This document shows, one piece after another, positions 36,757-46,600 of a stretch of DNA of 64,000 nucleotides. Origin of the DNA: Marinirhabdus sp963793275 (GTDB taxonomy: Bacteria; Bacteroidota; Bacteroidia; Flavobacteriales; Flavobacteriaceae). A model generated the notes under the pieces. That model was not told the DNA's origin, did no database searches, and was given only the letters and a program-made list of their open reading frames with translations. The stretch's first letter is position 1. Each line of letters starts with the position of its first letter. The position numbers were made by a program, and so were the translations under genes. Location of the stretch: contig CAWBZL010000001.1 of NCBI GenBank assembly GCA_963793275.1, positions 62,001-126,000 on the forward strand. Direction: 5' to 3'.

Positions 36757-39051
36757 ATGAAAATCTTCAAGTTTGTATTATCAATTTCGGTTATCGTACT
36801 GTTTAGTGCCTGTAATAATACTGAAAAATCTACCAACAACTCAACTTCTAATACTGTTGAGATGTCAAATCTGGATCAAACACAGCAAATGGTTGATAGT
36901 ATTGTTAAGATAAAAAGTAGCATAGATTTTAGAAACCATCCTTACGAAACTGAAAAAAAACTAGCCTTAGTTTCTGAAGAGGTAAAACAGGCATTTGCTA
37001 AAAAAACAATTACAGCAGAATTGTATTACGAATACGCAATTACCTTATTGGAGGCGGGAAAAACCGAAGAAGCCATCTCGGCGATAACACAAATTTTAAA
37101 GCAAATGCCAAATGGGGAGGAAATTTCGAACAAAACAAAAATTATGTACGAAAACCTTGCGCTAAGCCATTTGCGGTTGGGAGAACAAACAAATTGCAGA
37201 GACAACCACACTAGTGAATCCTGCCTATTTCCTATACAAGGAAATGGGGTTCATATTGATGAAACAGGCTCCCAAAATGCTATAAAAATATATTCAAAAA
37301 TAGTGCAAAAATATCCTGAAGATCTACGGTCTAAATGGTTGTTAAACGTAGCCTATATGACGCTGGGAGAGTATCCTAACAGCGTACCTTCAAGATTTCG
37401 AATAGACCCAAAATACTTACAAGCCGAATACGATCTTCCCAATTTTGAAAATATTTCCATTTTTATGGGTGTAGACGATAACAGTCTTGCTGGTAGCGTT
37501 ATCGCAGACGATTTTAACAACGACGGTTTTATAGATATTATAGTTTCTTCCTGGGGATTGTCCGGTCATCTAAAATATTTTGAGAATGATGGCAATGGCA
37601 CCTTTAACGACGCAACCCAAACCTCTGGATTACAAAAACTTACAGGCGGTCTTAATTTAATTCAGGCAGACTATAACAATGACGGATATTTAGATTTTTA
37701 TGTACTACGCGGAGCCTGGGGTGGATACAAATGGATGGGGCAATTGCCCAATTCACTTTTAAAAAACAATGGCGACGGTACATTTACAGACGTTACAATT
37801 GGCGCAGGAATGTATGGACAGCATCCAACTCAATCTGCAGTATGGGTAGACTTTAATGTAGATGGCTGGCTGGATTTGTATGTGGGCAACGAAACTCACT
37901 CACAAAAAGAAGTACACCCCGCCCAACTATTTTTAAACAATAAAAACGGAACATTTACCGATGTTGCTCCTCAGCTTGACTTAAATTTAACTCAATATAT
38001 TAAGGGTGTCACCGCGAGCGATATAAATAATGACAACCTGCCAGATCTATATGTTTCCATATTAAATGGAAAGAACAAACTCTTCTTAAATAAAGGCGGC
38101 GATGGTATTGCTGATTGGAAGTTTGAAGAAATTTCTGAAACCGCAGGTGTTACCGAACCGTTGGAGAGCTTTCCCACCTGGTTCTTTGATTATAATAATG
38201 ACGGATTTGAAGATATTTTTGTTAGTAGCTACGATCGTTCTCTGCTAAGCAACATGACACAAGAAGTAGCCGCAGATTATTTAAAACAAAAAATAAATGC
38301 AGACTACCCAAGACTGTATCAAAATAATGGCAACAATACGTTTACCGATGTGACGGAAAAAGCAAACCTACACCATATTTTACCAACCATGGGATGTAAT
38401 TTTGGAGACCTGGACAATGATGGTTATCTGGATTTTTACTTGGGTACAGGAGCTCCTCAGTATAGTTCTATTGTTCCTAATAGAATGTTTAGAAACAACA
38501 ATGGTATGGATTTTCAGGATGTAACATTTTCTGGAAATTTTGGACATCTTCAAAAAGGACACGGTATTGGTTTTGCAGATTTCGACAATGATGGTGATCA
38601 GGATATCTACGCCGTTATGGGAGGAGCAATTTCAGGAGATGTTTTTCAGAATGCTTTATTTGAAAACCCTATGGGGGTTAATACATCTGTCACTCTGGTT
38701 TTAGAAGGTACCACATCTAACCGTTCGGCAATTGGAGCACGTATTAAAGTAACGCTAAAAAATGACGATGGAAGCTCACGTGTGATACATCACACGATAA
38801 ACTCGGGAGGAAGTTTTGGTGCCAACAGTCTACAAGCCGAAATAGGACTTGGCAATGCAACTACTATAGAAAACCTTGAAATTAAATGGCCAAATGGTGC
38901 TACAGCATATAGTTCTTATGGATCCATTTCCATAGCTCAACCATCAAAGATCTATATTAAGGAAGGTTCAAAAAGCCTGAAGACAGAAATACTAAAAACT
39001 ACTCCATTTAAAAAGAATAAGGACCACGTCCATCACCATGGCAATGAATGA
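36757..39051 (+). CDS. FG-GAP/ASPIC-UnbV lipoprotein (CRTAC1-like)
   Basis: A 764-residue lipoprotein: lipobox FSAC near residue 19, a TPR-like helical part (about 50-220), then seven Ca-binding FG-GAP/VCBS repeats, for example DFNNDGFIDIIVSS, DYNNDGYLDFYVLRG, DFNVDGWLDLYVGN and DFDNDGDQDIYAVMGG. The end is an ASPIC/UnbV domain (SAIGARIKVTLKNDDGSSR to LEIKWPNG) and a His-rich tail (DHVHHHGNE). Repeats of this type form a beta-propeller for binding proteins or glycans outside the cell. It is followed by its own terminator. Ligand unknown. Confidence 0.85.
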   Translation: MKIFKFVLSISVIVLFSACNNTEKSTNNSTSNTVEMSNLDQTQQMVDSIVKIKSSIDFRNHPYETEKKLALVSEEVKQAFAKKTITAELYYEYAITLLEAGKTEEAISAITQILKQMPNGEEISNKTKIMYENLALSHLRLGEQTNCRDNHTSESCLFPIQGNGVHIDETGSQNAIKIYSKIVQKYPEDLRSKWLLNVAYMTLGEYPNSVPSRFRIDPKYLQAEYDLPNFENISIFMGVDDNSLAGSVIADDFNNDGFIDIIVSSWGLSGHLKYFENDGNGTFNDATQTSGLQKLTGGLNLIQADYNNDGYLDFYVLRGAWGGYKWMGQLPNSLLKNNGDGTFTDVTIGAGMYGQHPTQSAVWVDFNVDGWLDLYVGNETHSQKEVHPAQLFLNNKNGTFTDVAPQLDLNLTQYIKGVTASDINNDNLPDLYVSILNGKNKLFLNKGGDGIADWKFEEISETAGVTEPLESFPTWFFDYNNDGFEDIFVSSYDRSLLSNMTQEVAADYLKQKINADYPRLYQNNGNNTFTDVTEKANLHHILPTMGCNFGDLDNDGYLDFYLGTGAPQYSSIVPNRMFRNNNGMDFQDVTFSGNFGHLQKGHGIGFADFDNDGDQDIYAVMGGAISGDVFQNALFENPMGVNTSVTLVLEGTTSNRSAIGARIKVTLKNDDGSSRVIHHTINSGGSFGANSLQAEIGLGNATTIENLEIKWPNGATAYSSYGSISIAQPSKIYIKEGSKSLKTEILKTTPFKKNKDHVHHHGNE

Positions 39052-39095
39052 GTTGATGTTTGGTGTATAGCTTATATTGTAAGATTAAAATGAAG

Positions 39096-39143
39096 AAACC
39101 CGCCTATACTAACTCCCCAATTAGTACTCTGACGGGTTTTTTT
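39096..39143 (+). terminator. Rho-independent terminator
   Basis: Arms AAACCCG and CGGGTTT enclose about 30 bases; the second arm runs into seven T's. It lies 45 bases after the FG-GAP gene. The long loop makes it weaker than a classic hairpin. Confidence 0.6.
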
Positions 39144-39299
39144 ATGTTTTTATGGCTAAAAACAATCTTAAATCTGGTTTCAAAAATCCAACTATTATAA
39201 TAAACAGGCAAGAGGGTTTTCACTGTTTCTGATAAGGGTTTTTCCTGTTTTCTGTTAAAATTTATAAAAAATATAGCTTAAAATTAGACTAAATGTATT

Positions 39300-39318
39300 T
39301 ACTTTGTTTTTCAAAGTA
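39300..39318. promoter_or_regulatory. palindromic operator/promoter, copy 1
   Basis: TACTTTG and CAAAGTA form an inverted repeat with a five-base centre, ending eight bases before the first gene of the creD region. The left arm with the preceding T (TTACTTTG) is close to the -7 box TAnnTTTG, so a bound protein would block RNA polymerase. The same site recurs near 40.37 kb. Confidence 0.6.
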
Positions 39319-39326
39319 CTTTAAAG

Positions 39327-39932
39327 ATGAGCGAACAAGATTATTTAAAAGACATTAGCGAGATTAAAAATTTAATGAATAAATCGTCTCGTTTTATTTC
39401 CCTAAGTGGCTGGGCTGGAATATTTGCAGGAATTTATGCTTTGATTGGGGCAGCAATTGCATACTATCTGGTTGCAAATTCGGGAAGAGATTATCTTATT
39501 TTAGATGGTTATGTCTTTCAACTTATTGTCCTGGATTTATTCCTAATAGCATTATTAAGTATAAGTACCGCAATTTTCATTACAACAAGAAAGGCAAAGA
39601 ATGACGGGGTTAAAGTTTGGGATGCCTCTACCAAACGTTTGTTATGGAGCTTTCTGGTTCCAATGGTTGCAGGAGGAATTTATATTCTTATCATTCTGAA
39701 TCAACAAAAATATGGACAAACTGGTGCTTTGATGCTTATTTTTTATGGTCTGGCACTTATTAATGCCTCTAAATATACCTTCAGTAATATTAAATACTTA
39801 GGGTACACGGAAATTTTCCTTGGACTCATTTGTGCATTGTATCCCGGCTATGGATTTTGGCTTTGGGTATTTGGCTTCGGAATGTTGCATATTGTTTACG
39901 GAAGCTTTATGCTTTTAATAGAGAAAAAATAA
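39327..39932 (+). CDS. six-helix membrane protein of the creD region
   Basis: A 201-residue protein: a soluble N-terminus (MSEQDYLKDISEIKNLMNKSSRF) and about six hydrophobic helices. No catalytic motif is seen. It is directly followed, six bases later, by a winged-helix regulator, and it carries the palindromic operator in its promoter. The pairing of such a membrane protein with an HTH_34-type regulator is common in Bacteroidota and suggests a sensor/repressor unit, but this is inference. Confidence 0.7.
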   Translation: MSEQDYLKDISEIKNLMNKSSRFISLSGWAGIFAGIYALIGAAIAYYLVANSGRDYLILDGYVFQLIVLDLFLIALLSISTAIFITTRKAKNDGVKVWDASTKRLLWSFLVPMVAGGIYILIILNQQKYGQTGALMLIFYGLALINASKYTFSNIKYLGYTEIFLGLICALYPGYGFWLWVFGFGMLHIVYGSFMLLIEKK

Positions 39933-39938
39933 TTTGCC

Positions 39939-40238
39939 TTGGGAATTATAGAAAACATAAACAAAGTGTTTGACCATCGCATTCGTTTAGGCATTATGTC
40001 TATACTTATGGTGAATGAAAACGCAGACTTTACCCGCCTTAAAGAATTGCTGGAAGTGACAGATGGAAATCTGGCCAGCCATATAAAAGCACTGGAGAAA
40101 GAAGCCTACATTCTGGTTGAAAAACAATTTATAGGCCGAAAACCAAATACAAGCTACACTGCCACCAAATTAGGTAAAGCCGAATTTAAAAAACACATTG
40201 AAGCACTGGAAAAATTAATTACAAAGAAACCTTTTTAA
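39939..40238 (+). CDS. winged-helix transcriptional regulator (HTH_34 type)
   Basis: A 99-residue protein with a single winged helix: FDHRIRLGIMSILMVNENADFTRLKELLEVTDGNLASHIKALEKEAYILVEK, then the wing and TSYTATKLGKAEFKKHIEALEKL. It fits the small MarR-related HTH_34 family (PF13601). The start is TTG, six bases after the preceding stop. The two identical palindromes before this pair and before the next gene are the natural candidates for its binding sites, so it may repress both itself and the creD operon. Confidence 0.82.
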   Translation: MGIIENINKVFDHRIRLGIMSILMVNENADFTRLKELLEVTDGNLASHIKALEKEAYILVEKQFIGRKPNTSYTATKLGKAEFKKHIEALEKLITKKPF

Positions 40239-40261
40239 AGTGTTAATTACGAACAACTAAA

Positions 40262-40317
40262 GATTGGAGATTGGAGATTGGAGATTGGAGATTAAAGATT
40301 AAAGATTAAAGATTAAG
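40262..40317. repeat. heptamer tandem repeat (8 units)
   Basis: Four units of GATTGGA, three of GATTAAA and one GATTAAG stand head to tail without gaps between the regulator gene and the second operator. The change of unit in the middle shows that the array grew by duplication of two variants. Confidence 0.9.
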
Positions 40318-40368
40318 AAATCTAGGTAAAAATACAACGCTCAACACGGGCATTTTTTTAAAACTATT

Positions 40369-40387
40369 TACTTTGAAATACAAAGTA
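40369..40387. promoter_or_regulatory. palindromic operator/promoter, copy 2
   Basis: TACTTTG-N5-CAAAGTA, the same arms and spacing as copy 1, ending four bases before the ATG of the Coq4-like gene. After the palindrome both copies share CTTTA. It should control the Coq4-like/creD transcript. Confidence 0.6.
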
Positions 40388-40391
40388 CTTT

Positions 40392-40904
40392 ATGAAACGT
40401 ATTAGAAAACAACTTATTAATTGGGGCTTTGAGAAATCTGAAGCTTTGTACCGAAAGTTCAAGAAAAAAGAACCCTGGGGAATTACCTCTTCCCAATTGC
40501 TGGAAATGCCCAGAGACACCTTTGGCTATCACCTTGGCACCTTTTTGAGCACCAACGGTTTTGAGCTTATCCCAAAAGTAGAACGCCACGATGCCTACCA
40601 CGTACTCACAGGGTTTGGCACCACGGTCGAAGAAGAAATTGCACTACAATACACTTGTTTCGCCAACGGAAAACGAACCCCCTATTTATTCGGGGTATTG
40701 CTCTTTGGCACATTGTTACTTCCGGAATATTTTAAACTGTATGTAAAAGCATATCGCTACGGAAAGCAAGCCAACAGTTTTCATCATTTCGATTTTAAAG
40801 AAGTGTTACCGCTTTCATTCAGCCAATTTAAAGATGCCATTTTTTCTCAAGAAAACCGAAAGCAATTTATGGAGTATAAATCCGCTAAAATTTCAGCTAT
40901 ATGA
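40392..40904 (+). CDS. Coq4-like domain protein
   Basis: A 170-residue protein with the Coq4 metal motif H-D-x-x-H-(x11)-E: His66, Asp67, His70 and Glu82 in RHDAYHVLTGFGTTVEEE, followed by IALQYTCFANGKRTP as in Coq4. LLEMPRDTFGYHLGTFL upstream also fits the family. In ubiquinone makers Coq4 acts in C1 decarboxylation/hydroxylation of the ring. Flavobacteriaceae use menaquinone, so the role here must differ. It overlaps the next gene by four bases and is the first gene after the second operator. Confidence 0.72.
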   Translation: MKRIRKQLINWGFEKSEALYRKFKKKEPWGITSSQLLEMPRDTFGYHLGTFLSTNGFELIPKVERHDAYHVLTGFGTTVEEEIALQYTCFANGKRTPYLFGVLLFGTLLLPEYFKLYVKAYRYGKQANSFHHFDFKEVLPLSFSQFKDAIFSQENRKQFMEYKSAKISAI

Positions 40905-41191
40905 ACACATTAAGAACCTCTGCAGCCATTGCTATAATTTCCTTTTCAATAGGAACAATACTTTTTTTGCTGCAACTCGTCAATTTTAATATAGAAGGAT
41001 TACCTGTAGTAGGTCTTTTCTACTTGTTTCTAGCCGTCGTCACAAATCTGATGGTATTGCTGGTACTTCTGCTAAAACTTTGTATAGAAAAGCAAAAAAC
41101 ACCCATTTTAAAATCTATTGGAATTATTCTCACAAATGCCCCGATAGCAATGTTATACACCTACATATTATTTGAATACTCATTTATCTAA
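40901..41191 (+). CDS. small three-helix membrane protein
   Basis: A 96-residue protein with three hydrophobic helices (about residues 8-28, 35-62 and 70-92) linked by short polar turns. It overlaps the Coq4-like gene by four bases (ATGA) and is 15 bases from creD, so it is part of the same operon. No family recognised. Confidence 0.65.
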   Translation: MNTLRTSAAIAIISFSIGTILFLLQLVNFNIEGLPVVGLFYLFLAVVTNLMVLLVLLLKLCIEKQKTPILKSIGIILTNAPIAMLYTYILFEYSFI

Positions 41192-41206
41192 AAAACATAA
41201 AACACT

Positions 41207-42562
41207 ATGGAAATTAATAAAAACAAATTCGGAAACTGGTTACGCAACTCTATCACAGCACGTATGCTGGTGGTTGGATTTTTACTCCTGGTACTCTTAG
41301 TACCATTACAGTTTGTTCAATCCTTAATCAACGAACGTGCTATGCGTCAAGCAGAAGTGGTTAAGGAAATAAACGAAAAGTGGGGAAATGAAGTACTTCT
41401 CTCTGGTCTTATCCTAAAAGTGCCTTACAACACCTATAATGAGGAACGTATTTACATGGAGAAGACGAAGACCTATCAAACCATCACTGAAACAATTATT
41501 AAAACTGCCTACCTCCTTCCCGATAAATTGTTGATAGATGCCGAAGCCAACAGCAAAAAAGAACCTTTAAAGCGCGGCATGTACGAGTCGGTTGTATATA
41601 CGGCAGCTATGAATATTTCGGGAATTTTCCCTGCGGTAGACCTTTCTGAAAACAATATTACAACCGAAGATATTTTGTGGGATAAAATTTCGGTGCTTAT
41701 AAAAACATCCAATTTAAAAGGAATTAAAAACACTATGGCACTCACCATAGGAACCGATATGGTTGAAATGGCACCAAAATTCTCTCAGGAATATCTTAAC
41801 ACCTTAGAGAGCGTGACACTTTCTGAAGCTATGATAAAAAGCGAGCAACCCATTCCTTTTAAATTTGATATGAAAGTGAACGGTAGCGAGCGCTTGCAAT
41901 TTATCCCCATTGGAAAGGAAACTAAAGTTGCAATGACGAGCAACTGGCCCTCCCCTAGCTTTAATGGTGAGTATTTGCCAATGGATGGATCCCGGGAAAT
42001 TACAGACAACGGGTTTAAGGCACAGTGGGAAGTGTACCAAATAAACAGACAATTTGAGCAGGTATTCTTCGGAAATTTGCCAGATCTAAGCAGGTTTGCA
42101 TTTGGTGCCAACCTCATCATCCCGGTAGACGAATATGCAAAAAGCCAGCGAACGGCAAAATATGGTTTTATGGTCATTGGGCTTACATTACTGGTATTTC
42201 TGCTTATTCAATTGGTTAGCAGGCTGTATATCCATCCGTTTCAATATGTAATGATTGGTTTGGCGTTGGTCATGTTCTACACCTTGCTTATCTCCATAAG
42301 CGAACACAGTAGCTTTTTGAAAGCATATCTCATCGCGTCAGCCTCTGTATTGGGACTAATTACCATTTATTCCAGAGCCATATTGAAGGGGTTTAAATTT
42401 CCATTGTTGATCTGTGCATCGTTGGCTTCGTTATATGGTTTTATATATGTAATTATTCAGCTGGAAAACTACGCGCTGCTTGTGGGAAGTATTGGATTAT
42501 TCGTAATTCTTGCCATCATCATGTTCGCTTCGCGGAAAATTGACTGGGGGAATGAATCTTAA
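41207..42562 (+). CDS. creD: inner-membrane protein CreD
   Basis: A 451-residue protein of the CreD family. One N-terminal helix (LVVGFLLLVLLVPLQFVQSLINERAMRQAEVVKEINEKWG) precedes a periplasmic domain (about 50-300) with the family's SWPSPSFNGEYLPMD-like segment, then five or six C-terminal helices. In gamma-proteobacteria CreD is made under CreBC control and affects envelope integrity and beta-lactam and colicin tolerance. Here no CreBC pair is next to it; the winged-helix regulator upstream probably takes that place. Confidence 0.88.
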   Translation: MEINKNKFGNWLRNSITARMLVVGFLLLVLLVPLQFVQSLINERAMRQAEVVKEINEKWGNEVLLSGLILKVPYNTYNEERIYMEKTKTYQTITETIIKTAYLLPDKLLIDAEANSKKEPLKRGMYESVVYTAAMNISGIFPAVDLSENNITTEDILWDKISVLIKTSNLKGIKNTMALTIGTDMVEMAPKFSQEYLNTLESVTLSEAMIKSEQPIPFKFDMKVNGSERLQFIPIGKETKVAMTSNWPSPSFNGEYLPMDGSREITDNGFKAQWEVYQINRQFEQVFFGNLPDLSRFAFGANLIIPVDEYAKSQRTAKYGFMVIGLTLLVFLLIQLVSRLYIHPFQYVMIGLALVMFYTLLISISEHSSFLKAYLIASASVLGLITIYSRAILKGFKFPLLICASLASLYGFIYVIIQLENYALLVGSIGLFVILAIIMFASRKIDWGNES

Positions 42563-42613
42563 AAAGAAACCAGAGAAGAAAATAAAGAGGTTTATCTGTT
42601 CTAACGTATAATT

Positions 42614-42970
42614 ATGAAAAAAAACCTGACCATAGTTACGTTGCTTCTAGTAACTGAAGTAGCAATTGCCCTATTCCACTTTCACAAATTTATACGTGGG
42701 TTTGTGGGAGATGTTTTGGTGATCCCATTGCTGTTCTACTTTTTACGAATTTTTACAAAATGGCGTACACTGTATTTGGCACTCACCGTTTTAGGAATTG
42801 CCATAGCCATAGAATTTTTACAGATGATAAACCTTCTAAAACACTTTACTATTACATCAAATTTTTTACAAATTGTTCTGGGTACCACATTCGACTATAA
42901 AGACCTGCTGGCGTATCTCACCGGGTTTTTATTGGTGCTTGGTTTTGAAAAACTTACAACTCATGAATAA
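42614..42970 (+). CDS. DUF2809-like membrane protein
   Basis: A 118-residue protein with four helices. The motifs FIRGFVGDVLVIPLLFYFLR and GTTFDYKDLLAYLTGFLLV match DUF2809 as I remember it. It lies 51 bases after creD and overlaps the next gene by eight bases. No known function. Confidence 0.65.
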   Translation: MKKNLTIVTLLLVTEVAIALFHFHKFIRGFVGDVLVIPLLFYFLRIFTKWRTLYLALTVLGIAIAIEFLQMINLLKHFTITSNFLQIVLGTTFDYKDLLAYLTGFLLVLGFEKLTTHE

Positions 42971-43616
42971 CATAAAACACCTTATCTTCAGAAATTTTAG
43001 AACATTATCCATACTCTCAGGCTGCTGTTTTGTGAGTGTATTTTTATTAATGATTCGGTTAAAATTAACACATTCTTTTTTCCTGCTTTTCCTGGTTTGG
43101 AACCTGTTTCTGGCTGTCATTCCATTTTGCATATCCTTTTATCTAAGGCAGAAAGAACACCTCAAAAAATGGCGACTCCTCTGCTGGAGTGCTATTTGGC
43201 TCTTGTTTTTACCCAATGCACCCTACATTGTCACAGATTTAATTCATCTTCAACTAAGCGATGGGTTTCTTGTTTTTCTAGATCTTTTGGTAATTCTAAG
43301 TTTTGCCATAGCCGGCTTGTTATTTTATCTGGTTTCAGTAAAACATATGGAGGTCCTGTTTCGGGAAAATTTCAGTAAGAAGTTGAGGAACATATTTTTT
43401 ACAGCACTTCCTTTTTTATGTGGTTTTGGTATTTATCTGGGGAGATTTCTAAGGTTTAACTCCTGGGATATTTTACAGGATCCTGCTAGTCTGTTAAAAA
43501 CGGTAGTGACATTAATTGTTTCCCCTGTATCCAATTGGTTTGCGTGGTTTGTGACTTTAGGCTTTGGTTTCTTTTTGTGGATACTGGTAAAAAGATATAA
43601 AAATGCTCAACCTTAA
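42963..43616 (+). CDS. DUF1361-like membrane protein
   Basis: About 217 residues from the ATG giving MNNIKHLIFRNFRTLS; the open frame runs 30 codons further upstream but inside the preceding gene. Six or seven helices with LFLPNAPYIVTDLIHL and GFGIYLGRFLRFNSWDIL, the two landmarks of DUF1361. It is the last gene of the creD operon; the terminator hairpin overlaps its stop codon. Confidence 0.72.
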   Translation: MNNIKHLIFRNFRTLSILSGCCFVSVFLLMIRLKLTHSFFLLFLVWNLFLAVIPFCISFYLRQKEHLKKWRLLCWSAIWLLFLPNAPYIVTDLIHLQLSDGFLVFLDLLVILSFAIAGLLFYLVSVKHMEVLFRENFSKKLRNIFFTALPFLCGFGIYLGRFLRFNSWDILQDPASLLKTVVTLIVSPVSNWFAWFVTLGFGFFLWILVKRYKNAQP

Positions 43617-43634
43617 AAAAGATTGAGCATTTTA
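43601..43634. terminator. bidirectional terminator over the stop codon
   Basis: AAATGCTCAA (43601-43610) and TTGAGCATTT (43623-43632) are perfect 10-base arms with a 12-base loop that contains the stop codon of the DUF1361 gene. The convergent HYR gene ends 17 bases further on. Confidence 0.75.
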
Positions 43635-43651
43635 TATATGATTAGTTTTTG

Positions 43652-46600
43652 TTATTCTTTGACGAGCTGTTTAACCAATTGACCGTTGTTAGTTTCAATA
43701 ACAACTACATAGGTGGCGCTCTGTAAATTTGAAATATCCATAGTAAACAGGGCGTTTGTGGCTGCAATGGGTTGCCGCATTACAACTCTGCCGCTAATGT
43801 CGTATACGATGATATTTTGTATCTCTATAAATTGAGGATTGCTAATCTTTACTTCCTGATTCGCCGGATTAGGATACATCACAAGAGTTTCCGGAGAAGC
43901 TTGCGGTGATGCAACATCTAAAATATTATCTACCGTCAAGGTAAACGAACACTCACTTTCAAATCCGCTACTATCTACGGCTGTCATAAATATGGTGTAA
44001 GTACCTTGCTCCAGGACTGTTCCCGAAGGAGGATACTGAGAGATGTTTATGGTACCCGAACAATTATCAAATGCCATTACCTCACCAGCTGCAAAATAAT
44101 CAGTTAGGGAATAGGGTCCTTCGCTTACTACATATTGATCTTCCGGACATAGTATTTCGGGCGCAAGGCTATCTACTACATTTACATAAGCAGTTACAGT
44201 ATCGGTTTCTCCGGCAGCGTTGTGGACCGTAAACTCAATAGGGATGGGATCCCCAATATCTTCACACGTAAATGTGTCCCTGTCTATACTAAAGCCATCA
44301 AAACAGCGAACACCAGTGGATCCTGCATTAAAATCTATCGCTTCTACCACGCCTACACCATCGTGTTGCAATGGTACAGTTACATTCTGGGAAATAGCGA
44401 CTGGTGAAAATATACCCTCATTTACCATAACGGTAGTGGTGCATGTAGAAATATTTCCACTCTGGTCTGTTACCGTAAGCGTAACTTCGTTTGATCCGAT
44501 ATGCGAACAGTCAAACGTATCTACATCCATTTCACTGCTCACAATTGTGCAATTATCTGAACTTCCACCAAAGATCTCATTATATTCAATAGTAGCCGAA
44601 TAGCTTTCATCTAAAGTCACAAAAATATTCTGGCAATCCAGCACAGGTGGCAGTATATCTATTACAGTAACTACGGCATTACAGGTAGCGACATTTCCCT
44701 GTACGTCGGTAATTGAAAATACTACCGGATTTACTCCAAGGTTACTACAATCGAATGTGAGCATATCTACCGAAGTTGTGAAGTTTTCACAATTATCTGT
44801 ACTTCCCGTATCTAAATCTTCTGGTGTAATTGTAGCCACACCGTCAGCATCCATTGCTACTGTTATGCTTTGGCACATAGCTACCGGAAACTCGGTATCC
44901 TGAACAGTCACAATGGCCGAGCATGTTTCTACATTCCCGTTAACATCGGTTACTGTTAATGTCACTGTGTTATCACCAACCATAGAGCAGTCAAAATTCG
45001 TCACATCCAGTGCATAGCTGGCAATACCACAATTATCGGTACTTCCTGCATCAATATCGCTAATGGTAATTTCGGCTTCATTGTTCGTATCCAGTGCTAC
45101 GGTAATATTTTGACATAAGACGACAGGAGCGACAGTGTCTTCTACCGTTACCAAAGCAGTACAGGTGCTCATGAACCCAGACGAATCTGTCACTGTAAAT
45201 TCTACTGTATTTTCACCAATATCGTTACAATCAAATGTATCCTGATCCAGCGTCATGGTTATATTTCCGCAGTTATCGCTACTTCCAGCACCTATATTGT
45301 TTGGAGTTATAGTTGCCAATCCGTTAGCATCTAATTGCACTGTAATATTCTGGCATACTGCAGTTGGCGCTATAAGATCTTCTACCGTGAGGTTAAATGT
45401 ACAGGAAACCTGGTTTGCACCATCATCGGCTGTGATTTCTACTGAAATGACACCGGTGGAAACTATAGTTCCTGCAACAGGATCTTGAGTTATAGTAAGT
45501 GTACTACAATTATCGCTTACCGTTACATCGCCCGTGTAATCCGGCACTATAAAGGAACAGTTTGCGTCTGTTTCTTCAAACTGGTCGGCTATACAGGATA
45601 AGACCGGCGGTGTAGCATCTAAAACAGTAATGGTAGTAGTGCAACTATCCGAAAATGCACCGTCATCTATTGTGAGTGTCACATTGGTCACTCCCAAAGG
45701 ATACGGTCCAACCGGATCTATCGTAATAGAGGTGGGCAACCCTTCCGGATCAAAAGAACCTCCATCAAAATCTGCTGCAGTAGCTTCGCCTTCACAATTC
45801 ATATTGGCATCAACTACCACAGGTTGACAAACAGCAGTGGGAGGCTGATTACAAACAAACATAGGATCTTCTACGGTTACTGTGGTTGAGCACGAACTTA
45901 TATATCCGTTTGCGTCCTCCACGGTGAGGGTTACTGTGTTGGGGCCTAAGTCATCGCAGGTAAAACTTGTAACATCAATAGACAATGTTAAAATTCCACA
46001 GAAATCGTTAGAACCTCCATCCACGTCTTCTGCCGTAATAGTTGCTATTCCTGTTGCATCCAACGAAACAGTAAAAGGCGATGCGCAAACGGCATTAGGC
46101 ACTGAAGTATCTTCTACAAAAATATCGAACGTACACTGGGAAGTGTTTGAACCATCGTTTGCGATTAATGTGATGGTAGTTGTTCCCTGACCCACCAAAG
46201 TTCCCACAACGGGATCCTGAGTTACAGAAACGGTACTGCAATTATCTGCGGCACTAGCAAGCCCTGTGTAATCGGGAATACTAAACATACAGTTTTCGGT
46301 ATTAATTTCTTCAGTTTGGTTACCCGGACAGGTTATGGTTGGTGGTGTAATATCATTTCGGATAACCATGAATGTACAGGAACCAATATTCCCTGCATTG
46401 TCTTCGGCATATATTGTGACTGTGGTATCTCCTGTAATTACAGTACCAGCTGGTGGATCTTGGCTCATACTAAATGGTCCGGCGTAGCAGGCATCGGTCA
46501 CCGATGCGAGATTGGAATAATCCGGTAAAACAAATTGACAGTTTGCATCAAAATCTTCAGTTTGGTCTGCAGGACAATTTACAATGGGCGCCCTATCGTC

